Assembly (NCBI GenBank): GCA_036245525.1
Contig: BTPG01000003.1
Coordinates: 187,403,033 to 187,467,032 of the forward strand
Source of the DNA: Semisulcospira habei
Taxonomy: Eukaryota > Mollusca > Gastropoda > Semisulcospiridae
Reading direction: 5' to 3'
Length of the DNA: 64,000 bases
The notes beneath the pieces are model-generated. The model was not told the DNA's origin. It was given only the letters and a program-made list of their open reading frames with translations, and searched no databases. A program made the position numbers and the translations under genes. Of the stretch, positions 19,287 to 30,284 are shown piece by piece. How positions within the stretch are numbered: the stretch's first letter is position 1; each line of letters opens with the position of its first letter.

Positions 19287-21403
19287 TAATAATAATAATA
19301 ATTACGGTATTTATAATGCGCTTATCTTATAATAATTATAACTCTAAGCGCGCACTCACAACTCGCGCACGCTTTAGACAATGACTCACGTACCACAAAT
19401 AGTGAAATACATTACGACGGTCAGCTTGGGGTGGGGAGGGTGGTGATATAGTGCTAAAACTGTTGAAAGAGGTGAGTTTTGAGGGCGGACTGGAAGGAGG
19501 AGAGAGAGTGTTTCTGACGGAGAGAGTGGGAGAGTGTTCCAGGTGGACGGAGAAGGAGCGGGGGCCGAAAGTGTTGAGTTTGGTGCGAGGAATGTGGAGG
19601 CGGAGAGGGTCGGAGGCAGAGCGGAGGGAGCGGGAAGGTGTGTAGGGGTGAAGTAAGTTGGAGAGATAGGCAGGAGCGCAGTTGTTCAGGGATTTGTAAC
19701 AGAGAGACAGAATTTTGTATTGGATGCGTTGGGGGATGGGGAGCCAGTGAAGGAGTTTGAGCAGGGGAGTGAGGTGGTCGGATTTTTTCTTTCTGAGGAC
19801 GAGGCGGGCAGCGTTGTTCTAGACGCGTTGGAGAGTGAAAGTGGTGGAGTGAGGGAGGCCGGAAAGGAGAGAGTTGCAGTAGTCGATGCGAGATAAGATG
19901 AGAGAGACAGCAAGTTTGGTGGCAGCTTCGGTAGTGAGGTATTTTCTGATCTGACATGCGGCGGAGGTGGAAATAGCATGCCTGGGCCGTGGCGGAGACG
20001 AAGCTGGTCATGGACAGAGAGGAATCGAGGATGACGCCGAGGTTTTTGGCCGAGTCAGAGAGGGAGACGGGGGTGCTATCGAGTTGAAGGTGGAGAGAGG
20101 GAGGGAGCTGGGAGAGTTTCTGGCGAGTGCATGGCTTCCGTTTTGTCGTCGTTCAGTTTAAGCTTGTTTGCTGTCATCCAGTTTTTCACGTCTTCGTAGC
20201 AGTCAGCCGTGCGAGTCAGTAGTGACTGAGTGTTGTCGAGTTTGTCTTTGTCTAGCAGTTGTGAGTCGTCAGAGCAGAGGTGGTGGTGTATGCGGTGAGA
20301 CTGGATGATGTTGGACAGAGGAGAGGTGTAGAGTGTGAAAAGGACCGGGCCCAGGACGGACCCCTGTGGAACTCTGCAGGAGAGCGTGACTGGGTTGGAA
20401 GAGACGCCGTTGATGGTGACGGACTGCTGTCTGTCGGAGAGGTAGAGAGAAACCATGAGTGAGCAGAGTCAGTGATGCCGAAGGAGTGGTGGAGTCGGTG
20501 GAGGAGGATAGAGTGGTCTATAGTGTCAAAGGCGGCAGAGAGATCGAGTAGTGTAAGAAGGGAGATGTTGCCCGAGTCGGTGGAGAGAAGCAGATCGTTT
20601 AAGATATGTAGAAGGGCTGTTTCAGTGCCGTGATGTTTGCGATAGGCAGACTGGAATGGACTGAGAAGGTTGTTGTCGGTGAGGTGGAGGTTGAGCTGGT
20701 TGAGAACAACCTTCTCAAGAAGCTTGGACAGGAAAGAGAGATTGGAGACTGGGCGATAGTTCTTGAGTTCGTTTGGGTCGAGGTTGTGTTTTTTGAGGAG
20801 AGGACGGACGATGGCGGACTTAAAGATATCGGGGACGGAGCCGTTTTCTAGAGATGCGTTGATGATGTCGGTAATGAAAGGCAGAAGTTTTGGAAGGCCG
20901 TCACGGTAGAGAGAAGCTGGGAGGGGGTCTAGTTCGCAGGTTTTGAAGGGCATGGACTTTATGGTCTTGAGGACTTCATCCTGAGAGACGGGGCGGAAGG
21001 ACGAGAGGGGAGTGCCGGAAAAGGTGGGGTCGGGAGGGCAAGGCGGAGAAGGCAGGGTGTCGAGTGCGTTGCGCATAGTTTGGATTTTGTCTGAAAAATA
21101 GGTAGAAAAAGCGGACGGGAGTTCTTCTTTGCTGTGTGTGTTGGGGAGAGGAGAGTCTTTAGAAGTGCCTAGGAGTGTGTTCATGGTGGCGTAGAGGGTT
21201 TTGGAAGAAGTGGATTCCAGGATTTGGTTTTGAAGGTGTTTGCGTTTAGAGTCGGAGATCATTTTGCAGACTTTGGATCTAGTTGTTTGGAAGATCTGTC
21301 TGTGAACGGTGAGGTCAGATGAGCGCCAGCGGCGTTCCGCTTGTCGGCGCTCGCGCTTGGCCTCGGTTAAGTCGTCAGTGAGCCAGGGGGAGGGGAGTCG
21401 GTT
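19287..21403 (-). mobile_element. CR1/L2-group LINE, 5'-truncated
   Basis: On the minus strand, a linker (PSPWLTDDLTEAKRERRQAE) leads into a reverse transcriptase with NELKNYRPVSNLSFLSKLLE, LLDLSAAFDTIDHSILL and VPQGSVLGPVLFTLYTS, then a C-terminal domain. The 3' end is the (ATT)n tail gcgcattataaataccgtaatt. A frameshift near 20455 splits the RT, and the catalytic YADD box reads CSDD (HHLCSDDSQL), so it is dead. The 5' end is lost near 21403, where a family Z SINE has inserted. Family copies are at 27919-29009 and 41990-42437. Confidence 0.88.
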
Positions 21404-21415
21404 GGGTATGGAGCG

Positions 21416-21789
21416 TTGATTGATTGATTGTACATTGCTTAACGTCCCGACAGCAACAATGCTTTCTCAGGACGTGCCTGCACTGCTTGTGAAAAAAAAA
21501 ACACAACTAAACAGAACATTGAATGTATGTCGCCAGCCGGTCAAATACATTAAATAAACCTAACACATGGGGCCTAAATAAAGCTAAGACCATTTAGCAA
21601 CACACATCCAATGTCAAGAGCTACAGGCAGTGCAGACAGTAGGGAGAGTTTTAAAAAGGCAAATACAGGTGAATGGACAAAGAGTAGACAGAAACACATG
21701 CCCCAGAATAGAGAGAAAAACCCACCCTGTGGGGCTGACCAGGGTGACCCTGGGAACTAAAAAATACCTAACCCCACCCAAGTCCCCCA
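21416..21789 (-). mobile_element. Family Z SINE inserted in the CR1/L2 LINE
   Basis: Same body and (CAAT)n tail as 16004-16392. Direct repeat GGGTATGGAGCG at 21404-21415 and 21790-21801; up to 3 bp of this may belong to the element end. Confidence 0.88.
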
Positions 21790-21819
21790 GGGTATGGAGC
21801 GATGAGTCAACTAAATTAG

Positions 21820-22300
21820 GATACATAGGAAGGTCTTATCATCAGCTACCTTTGTGCCAAAAAAAATAGCAAAAATGTTGATAATAACTATAATTATTTG
21901 TATTTTATAACATTTGTTGACCTCTTGTGACCATGACCTTTCTGAGGGGTCATGCAAATTAGTATGCATAGACAGGTCTTACCATCAGTTATCTTTGTAC
22001 CAAGTTTGGGTTTGAAGTTGTGAATAATATTTGATAAAAAATAAATTATGTCCAAAAATAGCTATTTGTGATATATTTCCTGATCCCTTTGACCTTGACC
22101 TTTGTGTTGAGGTCACTGAAATTGGTATGTTTAGAAAGGTCTTGTCACAGAGTAGCCTTGGGCCAAGTTTGAAGACTGTAGCTTGAACAGTCTCTGAGAA
22201 AATGCCAACGTTAAAGTTTACCACGGACGAGGCCAGACGGACGACGGACGGACGGACGGCCACTGGCCCAGAATATAGACTCGCTTCATTGGGGCGTGAC
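21820..22300 (+). repeat. Repeat R, multi-unit copy
   Basis: Contains two units (ggtcttaccatcagttatc..., ggtcttgtcacagagtagc...), the double motif TGACCTTGACCT at 22090, and the tail ggacgacggacggacggacg. Confidence 0.85.
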
Positions 22301-22312
22301 GGACGAGTGGTG

Positions 22313-22450
22313 CTTTGATTAAATGCAAAAATTCGCTGCGCCACCGGGTGCGCGCCACCGCGTCCTCAAGCTCAATTCTTGAACTATTTACGCGGTGCCC
22401 GCGCGCACGCGGTGGCGCAGCAGATTTGCATTACTCGTCAGGCCCCTATG
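22313..22450. repeat. Palindrome family H
   Basis: gcaaaaattcgctgcgccac cgggtgcgcgccacc pairs with gcgcgcacgcggtggcgcag cagatttgcatt. It follows R, and a half copy at 43245-43320 also sits next to R. A complete copy is at 59258-59392. Confidence 0.75.
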
Positions 22451-22484
22451 ACTCACTTTTGCTTCGCACATGAGCCAACCAGCG

Positions 22485-22590
22485 GTTTTTTTTTTTTTTT
22501 GTTTGTTTTTTTTGGGGGGTGGGGGGGGGGGGAAGGTGAGATTTCTCATTCTTTAACAATGAAATCTTGCTTTTCTCAAAAATGGACACC
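22485..22590. repeat. T/G low complexity and family L palindrome remnant
   Basis: T and G runs, then gtgagatttctcattcttta acaatgaaatcttgcttttc, an eroded copy of the palindrome at 31112-31190. Confidence 0.55.
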
Positions 22591-22787
22591 CTGGACTTTA
22601 CCACATGACAACAGCATTCTGCTGACGAAGGCGGCAATTTCTTAGTGTGCGTGTCTGTTATGGCACATTCACTGATTCCGAGTCCGCCAGTAACGTCCGC
22701 AAGACCTGCCCGGTTTCCGAGCCACGCTGACAAGGTGACTCGCACCGAAAGCACAACAGGTATGGGATGGTGGTTGAGCAATTCATC

Positions 22788-22862
22788 ACCTCTACCCTTC
22801 ACTGCCGAGGGGGGAAAAACACCACCCGACACATCTGCAAGAGGTATAGATCCTCATGAGCC
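22788..22862. repeat. Family C half-element
   Basis: cttcactgccgagg ... gcaagaggtatagatcctca tgagcc; the second arm is missing. Confidence 0.65.
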
Positions 22863-22964
22863 TAGTTTCCGAGCCACGCAAGGTGATTCGCACCGAAACC
22901 ACAAGGGCAAGCATGGGGGGGGGGGGGGGAAGAGTTCCGCAATCCATTCACCTCTTAACCCCTT

Positions 22965-23180
22965 CACTGTGGAAAAAAGACCACCACTCTACTGCAAGAG
23001 GTATAGATCCTCATGAGCCCCCGCAATTACGGGGGTTCATGAGGATCTATGCCTCTTGCTGAGACCAATCTGTAATTCTATGTTTCTTGGGCGGTGTTGG
23101 CTTTTGTTCGTTGAATGAACCAAGATTTCAGGAACAAAAATGTAAGTACCGTGTGTGTACAGTGGCAGCGAAGGGGTTAA
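22965..23180. mobile_element. TTAA palindrome MITE, family C, complete (216 bp)
   Basis: TTAACCCCTTCACTG at the left, cagcgaaggggTTAA at the right, hairpin gcaagaggtatagatcctca pairs with tgaggatctatgcctcttgc. This is the best reference copy of the family. Its right TTAA is also the left TTAA of the next element. Confidence 0.88.
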
Positions 23181-23360
23181 CCCATTCAGCCCTGATGCAC
23201 TACAGCAGCAGATGGGTCGACCATGATAATTCAAGAGTAGTGCCACATTAGCACTACCCTTGAATTATCATGGTCGACACATCTCCTGCAACAGGAGCAC
23301 AGTCGTTAGATGACGCCTCCAAAATTTGGGAAATAGGTGCGTCGGGCTGAATGAGCTAAT
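23177..23360. mobile_element. TTAA palindrome MITE, family B (internally shortened)
   Basis: TTAACCCATTCAGCCCTGAT start shared with the preceding element; hairpin aattcaagagtagtgccaca / tagcactacccttgaatt lacks the usual centre; right end gtcgggctgaatgagc. Confidence 0.8.
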
Positions 23361-23612
23361 AGTTACAACACGGGTAGCCTTACTACATGCATTTCAATTA
23401 TTACAGAGGTGATCGATAATTTAAAAAAATATATCATCCAATGCCTGTGAACGGAAGCATCATTCAATAGGACAAATACCGATAGGCCTGTGCGGATCAC
23501 CACCGTCAAATCGACCAACCATGATAATCCAACAGCGCCTGCCTCACCTGCCTGGGTCAATATGTGTAACAGTACTATTTTAAGCCCACCCGTGACTGTT
23601 ACTCCCTGTGAG

Positions 23613-23921
23613 AGAGTCCGAAATAGCTCAGGCGGTTAACGTCGGAGCAGGAGAGCGAAGGGAATCGCCAGGTCGTGGGTTCGAATCCCGTCCCGGCCCC
23701 GGTAGTTGGAATCACAATCCAGGGGAAAAAACGGATTTGTTCAATAGCATGTCCGTTGAAAGGTCCTGGTTTAAATCAAAGTGGCACAGTTGGAGTGTGC
23801 CTGAGTTGATCAGTGTTCAGGTCGTACTCCATAGGCAATAGATTTCCCTGTCCCCCATAACCCGCCCGTCAGGGCCGTCCACGATCACCTCGGTGCTGTG
23901 GACGTTAAGCCCGAACTAACC
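23613..23921 (+). mobile_element. tRNA-derived SINE, family S2, full copy
   Basis: tRNA-like head with A box TAGCTCAGGCGG and B box GGTTCGAATCC (23678-23688), then a body ending ggacgttaagcccgaactaa cc. Copies: 58193-58489 (minus) and five around 61841-63138. Confidence 0.88.
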
Positions 23922-24187
23922 TTACACCGTGACTCTTACAATACACACGTCACTGCCGCTGACACTAGTTCTAAAGTACTGGTCGGCTATCTTTTTGTCG
24001 GTTTACAAAATGATAAAATAAGACGGTTACACGCTTAGGAATAAATGGGACACTGTTCAGTTACTGCAATACCTAAATAAACAGTGTTGTCCCAGTTAGT
24101 CCAGGGCGTTGTTTGCTATACTTTATTTACACAACGGACGCGGGATGCGAAATAAACTGAAAACTGATCTTGATTAAAACTGGTTTT

Positions 24188-24655
24188 CCTGAAAGGATCA
24201 CACTGGTTACCCTCGATCCGCTGCAGGCGGCGGACCGAGGGTGGAATAAACAATGTGGAAGTGGAACAGGAATGACATCAGTTGAATGTTTAAGAGCTCT
24301 GCCTGGCCAATTCATTAAGATGTAAAGATATTTTTTGGACACGACAAGACCTGGGTATCTAACAACTGAACGCTAAAAGCTGGACTAGAGACAGTCCAGA
24401 ACCCACACTGGTTGTCTCCCTCGAATCGCTACCGCTATCAGCGGTAGCGAATCGAGGGAGACAACCAAAGTGTCCAGACCCTAAGCAAATAATTGTTTAT
24501 ATAGATACATTCAGCAATAGTCACACGACACAACGGAATGACATAAACAAATCATCGCTGATTCATGGATGCACACTATCAAGTCAGTAACACTGCTTGT
24601 CAGTCTCCCTCGATTCGCTACCGCTATCAGCGGTAGCGAATCGAGGGAGGCAACC
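24188..24655. repeat. Three perfect or near-perfect palindromes, family K, two in a ~190-bp tandem
   Basis: 24412-24470 and 24601-24655 each hold ctccctcgattcgctaccgc tatca gcggtagcgaatcgagggag (the first reads cgaatcg). 24188-24245 has a divergent ccctcgatccgctgca/ggcggcggaccgaggg. Flanks ggcaaccagattgtccaga and agacaaccaaagtgtccaga are also repeated, as are cattcag..agtcac and gaatgacataaacaaa. Confidence 0.85.
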
Positions 24656-24699
24656 AGATTGTCCAGAGCCTAGACACATATATAAATAATACATTCAGT

Positions 24700-25120
24700 C
24701 ACGAGGCACCATAGAATGACAAAAACAAACCGCTGATGTCCAATAATAAGTCAGACGCTGCCGGTAGGGCAAAGAATGAGAACGAAAGATAAGATCAACA
24801 GAACAGAAAGTCTAACACGACAAACTTGTATCATTTACCTTAGCCGGCGTGTGAGCAAATACCTGCAGAATGTACACAGAACACTCGCGCTGAAATGTAC
24901 GTTCACAAGTTCTCCGCTAATACATATACTGCGCGCTCGTCACTTCACCAGCATTCACCCATCCAAGCCAGTCCACCAGCATTCACCCATCCAAGTCAGT
25001 CCGCGTGCGGGTGCCCTAAATCGATACCGAACCCCTTATGCAAGCGCACTGTCGCTGTGCACTGCCTACAGGTCGAGGACAGATTGATAGTGCCAGTGTG
25101 ACCGTTTTACCCGACGAGTT
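24700..25120. other. Unassigned, one short tandem
   Basis: cattcacccatccaagccag tccac is duplicated at 24950-25000. Otherwise no gene or repeat was recognised. Confidence 0.4.
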
Positions 25121-25124
25121 TCTG

Positions 25125-25235
25125 TCCTACGAGCACACGTCCATCGGGCCGACGTCAACCGCAGTAGGCCCGCGCACGACCGTGCGCGGGCCCACCGCGG
25201 TCGACGTCGGCCCGAAGACCTTGTGCTCACGGGGT
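25125..25235. repeat. Palindrome family F
   Basis: catcgggccgacgtcaaccg ... ggcccgcgcac pairs with gtgcgcgggcccaccgcggt cgacgtcggcccga. Better-ended copies are at 46236-46324 and 60161-60259. Confidence 0.75.
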
Positions 25236-25359
25236 TGATCGCCATATATCTAAACTTGAACTTCCATCAACGTCACGCCTTGCGTAGTAGACCGGAGGTT
25301 TTTATCGGCCGGGCCCAGAATGCAAACATTGCGCAAGTTCGCTCACAGAGCTACGTCTG

Positions 25360-25440
25360 CAAGAGGCACAGATCCTCATGAGCCCACGCAGGGTGCGGGG
25401 GCTCAAGAGGATCGGTGCTTCTTGCTGCGGTCACATTCGT
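25360..25440. repeat. Family C hairpin
   Basis: gcaagaggcacagatcctca tgagcccacgc pairs with gcgggggctcaagaggatcg gtgcttcttgc. Confidence 0.7.
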
Positions 25441-25639
25441 GTGTTTCTCGGACAATAGCGGAGGTCTTTGGATGTGCGGTATGCGAGGTACAAGACATGG
25501 GCCACAAGCGATCAGGTCATCCAGTAAGAGCAGTCACATGCGGATGACATAACGTACCATAAATTTCAAACACAAGCAATCAAACGTTCAATATCTCTGC
25601 TAACGGGTTGCACAACCTGTATATCCTGTGCCGGGTCTG

Positions 25640-25815
25640 TCTTGTACTGTTCTTTTTTATTTTAGTGGGAATGCGTGTTTCGGATAAGCATGCGTGCTCA
25701 GTTCAGTTTGCGGCGCTTGAGCGGATTCGTTGAAGCATCTTTATAATGACTGACATAATTATTATAATATTATTATTATTATTATTATTATAAAATTATA
25801 ATAAAACTTATTATT
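25640..25815 (+). repeat. SINE S1 3' fragment with (ATT)n
   Basis: gcgtgctcagttcagtttgc ggcgcttgagcggatt followed by a long ATT/TTA run that is itself palindromic (ttattataaaattataataa). Confidence 0.6.
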
Positions 25816-26185
25816 ATTAAAACGAAGTTTCAAGGCGCAACCCCGACTTGGCGAATGACCTCGACAAAAAAAAAAAAAAAAGTTGACGACCGATTGCAAC
25901 AAAATTGTACAGATCTAACGAATGTGATGAAATGCCTGTGGGCTGTGATGTGAAATGGCTGTTTCATGTCCCCCACCTGTTACATTTCGCACATCAGTTT
26001 CGCATTGACCCAGCACTATTCATCCACAATGAATTTGCTGCCAGAAATTGCCACCTGATTATCACATCTCTTCAAATGAACCACACGTTTTCCATCTGGG
26101 CCAGTTTCACGACAAAAGAAAAATGAGGAAACTTGTGACCCAACTGGTTTTATAATTTATTCACAAACGCGCGCACAGCCTGTGC

Positions 26186-26188
<3 letters not shown>

Positions 26189-26243
<55 letters not shown>
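26189..26243. repeat. (GA)n microsatellite
   Basis: About 27 GA units; a shorter one is at 26505-26527. No gene seen in 25870-26880 apart from the S3 fragment. Confidence 0.95.
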
Positions 26244-26247
<4 letters not shown>

Positions 26248-26749
26248 TGATGATGATGATGAAACGTTTTTATTCAGGATGAAAAGTTTTAGGCATAGTA
26301 ATGCCTATCTTCCAAACTGTCCTGCTACTCTACACATATAAAAATACATCAGACGATACATCAAAAAATAAAACATATGTAAGTAAAAAGACCCACCCCC
26401 CCCCCCCCTCCCAGAGGAAAAAAAAAGAAAAAAATATATATATATATACACAGGTATGAACCTGACATGTTAATGCAGACAGTCGAACTATTACATAATC
26501 TGCAGAGAGAGAGAGAGAGAGAGAGAACAGGGGAGTGCGATAATAAAGGCCCATGGCTAATAAGGCACTGCTCTTGAACTCTCTTATTCAATCTGTTTTA
26601 CAACATTTGAGTCTCTGTACTCTATACAAATCTGACTGTTCTTATGAACTTCAAAAGTCTGTAGACATGTTGGGATTCACCTGTGCGACTTTTCTGCCAA
26701 GAATACTTTTAAACACTATTTACATCATGTGTTAAGACCTTTCTCTTAG

Positions 26750-26832
26750 TCTAGCTGACCAGACTTTTACCCTTCCCGCTGTGAGATGGTTTTGGTCGCC
26801 TGCCCGGCGTTAAACCCCAATAACTAACTAAC
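26750..26832 (+). repeat. SINE S3 3' end
   Basis: ctgtgagatggttttggtcg cctgcccggcgttaaacccc aataactaactaact. Reverse copies are at 7555-7640 and 45205-45250. Confidence 0.6.
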
Positions 26833-26888
26833 TCAATCTGTCTTACGTCGTAGCGTGTCAAATATAAATGCAATAACTGAGAGTTTAT

Positions 26889-27103
26889 TTAACCCATTTA
26901 GCCCCGAGTCCCTACTAGCAGGAGATGGCTTGACCATGATAATTCAAGGGTAGTGCCACATTAGTCTGGCGCCTTCAGGCGCCAAGCTAATCTGGCACTA
27001 CAGTTGAATTATCATGGTCAAGCCATCTCCTGCAACTGGTACATAGTCGTTTGGCAACACCTCCAAAATTTGAGAAATGGGACCTTGGGGCTAAGAGGGT
27101 TAA
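26889..27103. mobile_element. TTAA palindrome MITE, family B, complete (215 bp)
   Basis: TTAACCCATTTAGCCCCGAG at the left, ttggggctaagagggTTAA at the right, hairpin aattcaagggtagtgccaca ... taatctggcactacagttga. Reference copy of the family. Confidence 0.9.
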
Positions 27104-27204
27104 ACAACGTTTGCCGACTATGGCGCCGACCAGGACTTGCACATGAAGTGTTATTGGGCAATAAATTGGATCTACGATCTAGTTCTATGCCGCGAAAAAC
27201 CTAC

Positions 27205-27560
27205 ACATATTATGCCAAGTTCGAAAAGCGAGACTTTCGTTGTAATGCAATGAAATCTTGCTATTCACAAAAATGGACCCGCTGTCGTGAGCCTTCAAGA
27301 TTCATAATTTTTTTTTTTTTTAACTTGTCTGTGTCTTACAAGACACGTTTTCCATAACCCTTTTGCACCATCGCTTGAAATAAATTTGACTATGATAGTT
27401 CAAGGGTGGTGCCAGAATAGCTTGGCGCCTCAGGCGCCAAGCTATTCTGGCACCATCCGTGAACTAAAACGGTGGATTTATCTCCTAATCAGTAATGCAG
27501 CCTTCATAAGACAATACGCAAAGACTTTTTTTTTTAATTAAACAAAAATCTGCCTCCGGA
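27205..27560. repeat. Family L palindrome, then family A MITE
   Basis: 27205-27290: aaaagcgagactttcgttgt aatgcaatgaaatcttgct. 27357-27560: family A element with a perfect hairpin at 27397-27470 (caagggtggtgccagaatag, cttggcgcct, ctattctggcaccatccgtg) and a left end taacccttttgcacc; its right end is eroded. Confidence 0.75.
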
Positions 27561-27918
27561 GGGCAGGTATGAATCGCTCAGACATGAAAATGTCACTCGA
27601 ACTGCATACAAACTTCAAACAAAAAAATTGAGTTGTGCGTTACCTCAAGCGGTGGGTCAGCGGCGTGCTTCATGTGACCGTCTTCTGGTAACAATGGTCT
27701 TATTTTACTCATGAATGAGCCCGGGTATCCACTTGCCCGCTTGGGATCGCTGCTTGCTGCCCAGGCAGCCGGCGGTGCGCGTTTAGTTCGGTTACCCGCC
27801 TCGATTTTCCTCAACGTTCAGAACCAATAAACACACACACAATTCAGTGTCAAGGGTTGTGCTATTCTTGTCACAGATGTCTCACTGGCGACAGGCGGCG
27901 ATAGCATTTGCGGGTGAT

Positions 27919-29009
27919 ACTAATAATAATAATAATTACGGTATTTATAATGCGCTTATCTTATAATAATTATAACTCTAAGCGCGCACTCACAACTCGC
28001 ACACGCATGCGCACGCTTTAGACAATGACTCACGTAACACAAATAGTGAAGATACATTACGACGGTCAGCTTGGGCTGGGGAGTGTGGTGATATAGTGCT
28101 AGAACTGCTGAAAGAGATGAGTTTTGAGGGCAGACTGGAAGGAGGAGAGCGAGTGTTTCTGACGGAGAGAGAGTGGGAGAGTGTTCCAGGTGGTTGGACC
28201 GTATACTGAGAAAGAGCGGGGGCCGAAAGTGCTGAGTTTGGTGCGGGGGATGAGGAGTCGGAGAGGGTCAGAGGCGGAGCGGAGGGAGCGGGGAGGAGTG
28301 TAGGGGTGAAGTAAGTTGGAGAGATATGCAGGAGCGTAGTTGTTCAGGGATTTGTAGCAGAGACAGTATCTTGTATTGGATGCGTTGGGGGATGGGGAGC
28401 CAGTGAAGGAGCTTGAGCAGGGGAGTGATGTGGTCGGATTTTTTCTTTCTGAGGACGAGGCGGGCAGCATTGTTCTGGACGCGCTGGAGAGTGAGAGTGG
28501 TGGAGTGAGGAAGGCCAGAAAGGAGAGAGTTGCAGTAGTCGATGCGAGATAAGATGAGAGAGACAGCGAGTTTGGTGGCAGCTTCGGTAGTGAGGTATTT
28601 TCTGATCTGACTGATGCGGTGGAGGTGGAAATAACATGCCTGGGCCGTGGCGGAGACGAAGCTGGTCATGGAAAGAGAGGAATCGAGGATAACGCCAAGG
28701 TTCTTGACCGAGTCAGAGAGGGAGATGGGGGTGCTGTCGAGTTGAAGGTGGAGAGAGGGAGAGAGCTGGGAAAGTTTCTGGCGAGTGCCTACCAGCATGG
28801 CTTCCGTTTTGTCGTCGTTCAGGTTGAGCTTGTTTGCTGTCATCCAGTTTTTCACGTCCTCATAGCAGTCAGCCGTGCGAGTCAGTAGTGTCTGAGTGTT
28901 GTCGAGTTTGTCTTTGTCTAGTAGTTGTGAGTCGTCAGCGTAGAGGTGGTGGTGTATGTGGTGAGACTGGATGATGTTGGACAGGGGGGAGATGTAGAGT
29001 GTAAAAAGG
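27919..29009 (-). mobile_element. CR1/L2-group LINE, 5'-truncated copy
   Basis: The minus strand encodes the end of the RT and the C-terminal domain (KNWMTANKLNLNDDKTEAML, HWLPIPQRIQYKILSL, TTWNTLPLSLRQKHSLSSF) and ends in the same (ATT)n tail as 19287-21403. Two frameshifts are visible, near 28340 and 28470. Truncated at 29009 within the palm domain. Confidence 0.85.
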
Positions 29010-29340
29010 ACACAATGTAGAGTTGTTCACCTGCTGACACAGCACAGTTATATACACTTTAGTTCAGTTCAAGATGGCATCTCTGCACGCGAAAAAGCCT
29101 ACGCGCGCTTCGCACGGCTCCTAAAAAAATCTTCCTACCAGGCAACAGGTGAAAATCCTGATGTTTTTTTCCTTCCGCGAATGTCCATTTTGTCCTCAGC
29201 AAAACGTCACTACGTTTTCTACCGCGTGCAACAGCCAGACAAACGGCTACAGCCGGTCCGTCATTATTTTTCTGTCAGTATCTTTGAGAACAAAAACTTT
29301 AGTCTTGTAACTGACCGATTCTGCAAGTCTGTATATCTGT
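29010..29340. other. Unassigned spacer
   Basis: No gene or repeat recognised. Confidence 0.4.
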
Positions 29341-29553
29341 TAACCCTTTTACTGTCGGATAATATGCGAACATCACCCAACTGCAAGAGGCAAAGAACCT
29401 CATGAGCCCCCGCAGGTGCTGGGGCTCATGAGGTTCTTTGCCTCTTGCTGACCCTAGTCATATCCGTGTTCCTTGGATCGATGGGATTATTCGGTGTTGA
29501 ATTTGCCCTGCTTTAAAAGACAATTTTGCGTCCGGTGGAAGTAATGAGGTTAA
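29341..29553. mobile_element. TTAA palindrome MITE, family C (213 bp)
   Basis: TTAACCCTTTTACTGTCGGA at the left, gaagtaatgaggTTAA at the right. Near-perfect hairpin gcaagaggcaaagaacctca tgagcccc with ggggctcatgaggttctttg cctcttgc. Confidence 0.85.
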
Positions 29554-30284
29554 TCCGTGCCCTCTTGATGAAAAACCTCTTAACCCGTTCAGTGCTAGCT
29601 GACGTAGAATCGTTACTTCACTAACTCTGTGAATCACAAACACGCGATATTATGTGTGCTGAATTCAGATCAAAGAGGAGACAGCTAAGCGCGTAAAACG
29701 CTGAGAACATGCCGAAGAAGAAAAAAACACGCTTAGAAAAGACTGACAACACAATTTAATGGCGTGTGCTGGTTTGTGATTTTGGACCTTACAGAAGCAC
29801 ACCGTACGGCTCAAATTATCAGAACAATGCAACTGTAAAAAGAAACCAAATGGCGCGCCACCTAAATTATAGGACTGTGAGACTGTGACAAACATCTCAG
29901 TAATGTGAAAAACAACAGTCCAGTCAACAGTAGTTAGAAAAGACTGACAAGAGCTTGCCCAGAGACGCACACTGGTTGGAGGGTCACGAGAAAATGATTC
30001 TGAATTCGAATCCAGGCCCACACGGTGACTGCCAAGCGAGTAAATGGCACAGAAATTCCCAACAATGAGAGAAACACGCTTAGCTTGGGGTCGCATCGCT
30101 TTTGATCGAGTGTCACTCGCCCATGGGAAAACACAGCCGGAGTAAAGTGAACCTGAAACCATCACACAGGCGTTAACGGACCGAAATCTCACACTGGTTG
30201 CAACTCAAGGTGACTCTTCTGAAGACTAACCCCTCGACTGCTGCTGTCGATAGACCTACCGCTCGGCGGAGAAAGACTCGAACT
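29554..30284. other. Unassigned; one palindrome-J fragment
   Basis: 29757-29800 (gtttgtgattttggacctta c) matches one arm of family J. A 175-codon minus-strand frame here has no domain, splice or homology support. Confidence 0.4.

Noticed and set aside
19454..20011. Separate protein genes in the CR1/L2 copies
   Set aside because: They are frameshifted sections of the same LINE polyprotein, as shown by alignment with 27919-29009.
21614..21826. Conserved ~60-codon frame in all four family Z copies (also 35105-35386)
   Set aside because: Conservation is explained by recent common descent of the SINE; there is no initiation context and the frame runs into flanking DNA.
23613..23690. Functional tRNA gene
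   Set aside because: A and B boxes are present but the cloverleaf is not complete and the same head is attached to a repeated SINE body in several places.
24412..24655. CRISPR-like or terminator-like repeated hairpins
   Set aside because: Eukaryotic context, only two or three copies, and the flanks are duplicated along with the palindrome; better explained as a MITE in a tandem duplication.
29665..30192. 175-codon minus-strand open frame
   Set aside because: No domain, no splice or initiation context, odd composition, and a fragment of palindrome J inside. Long chance frames are expected in 64 kb.
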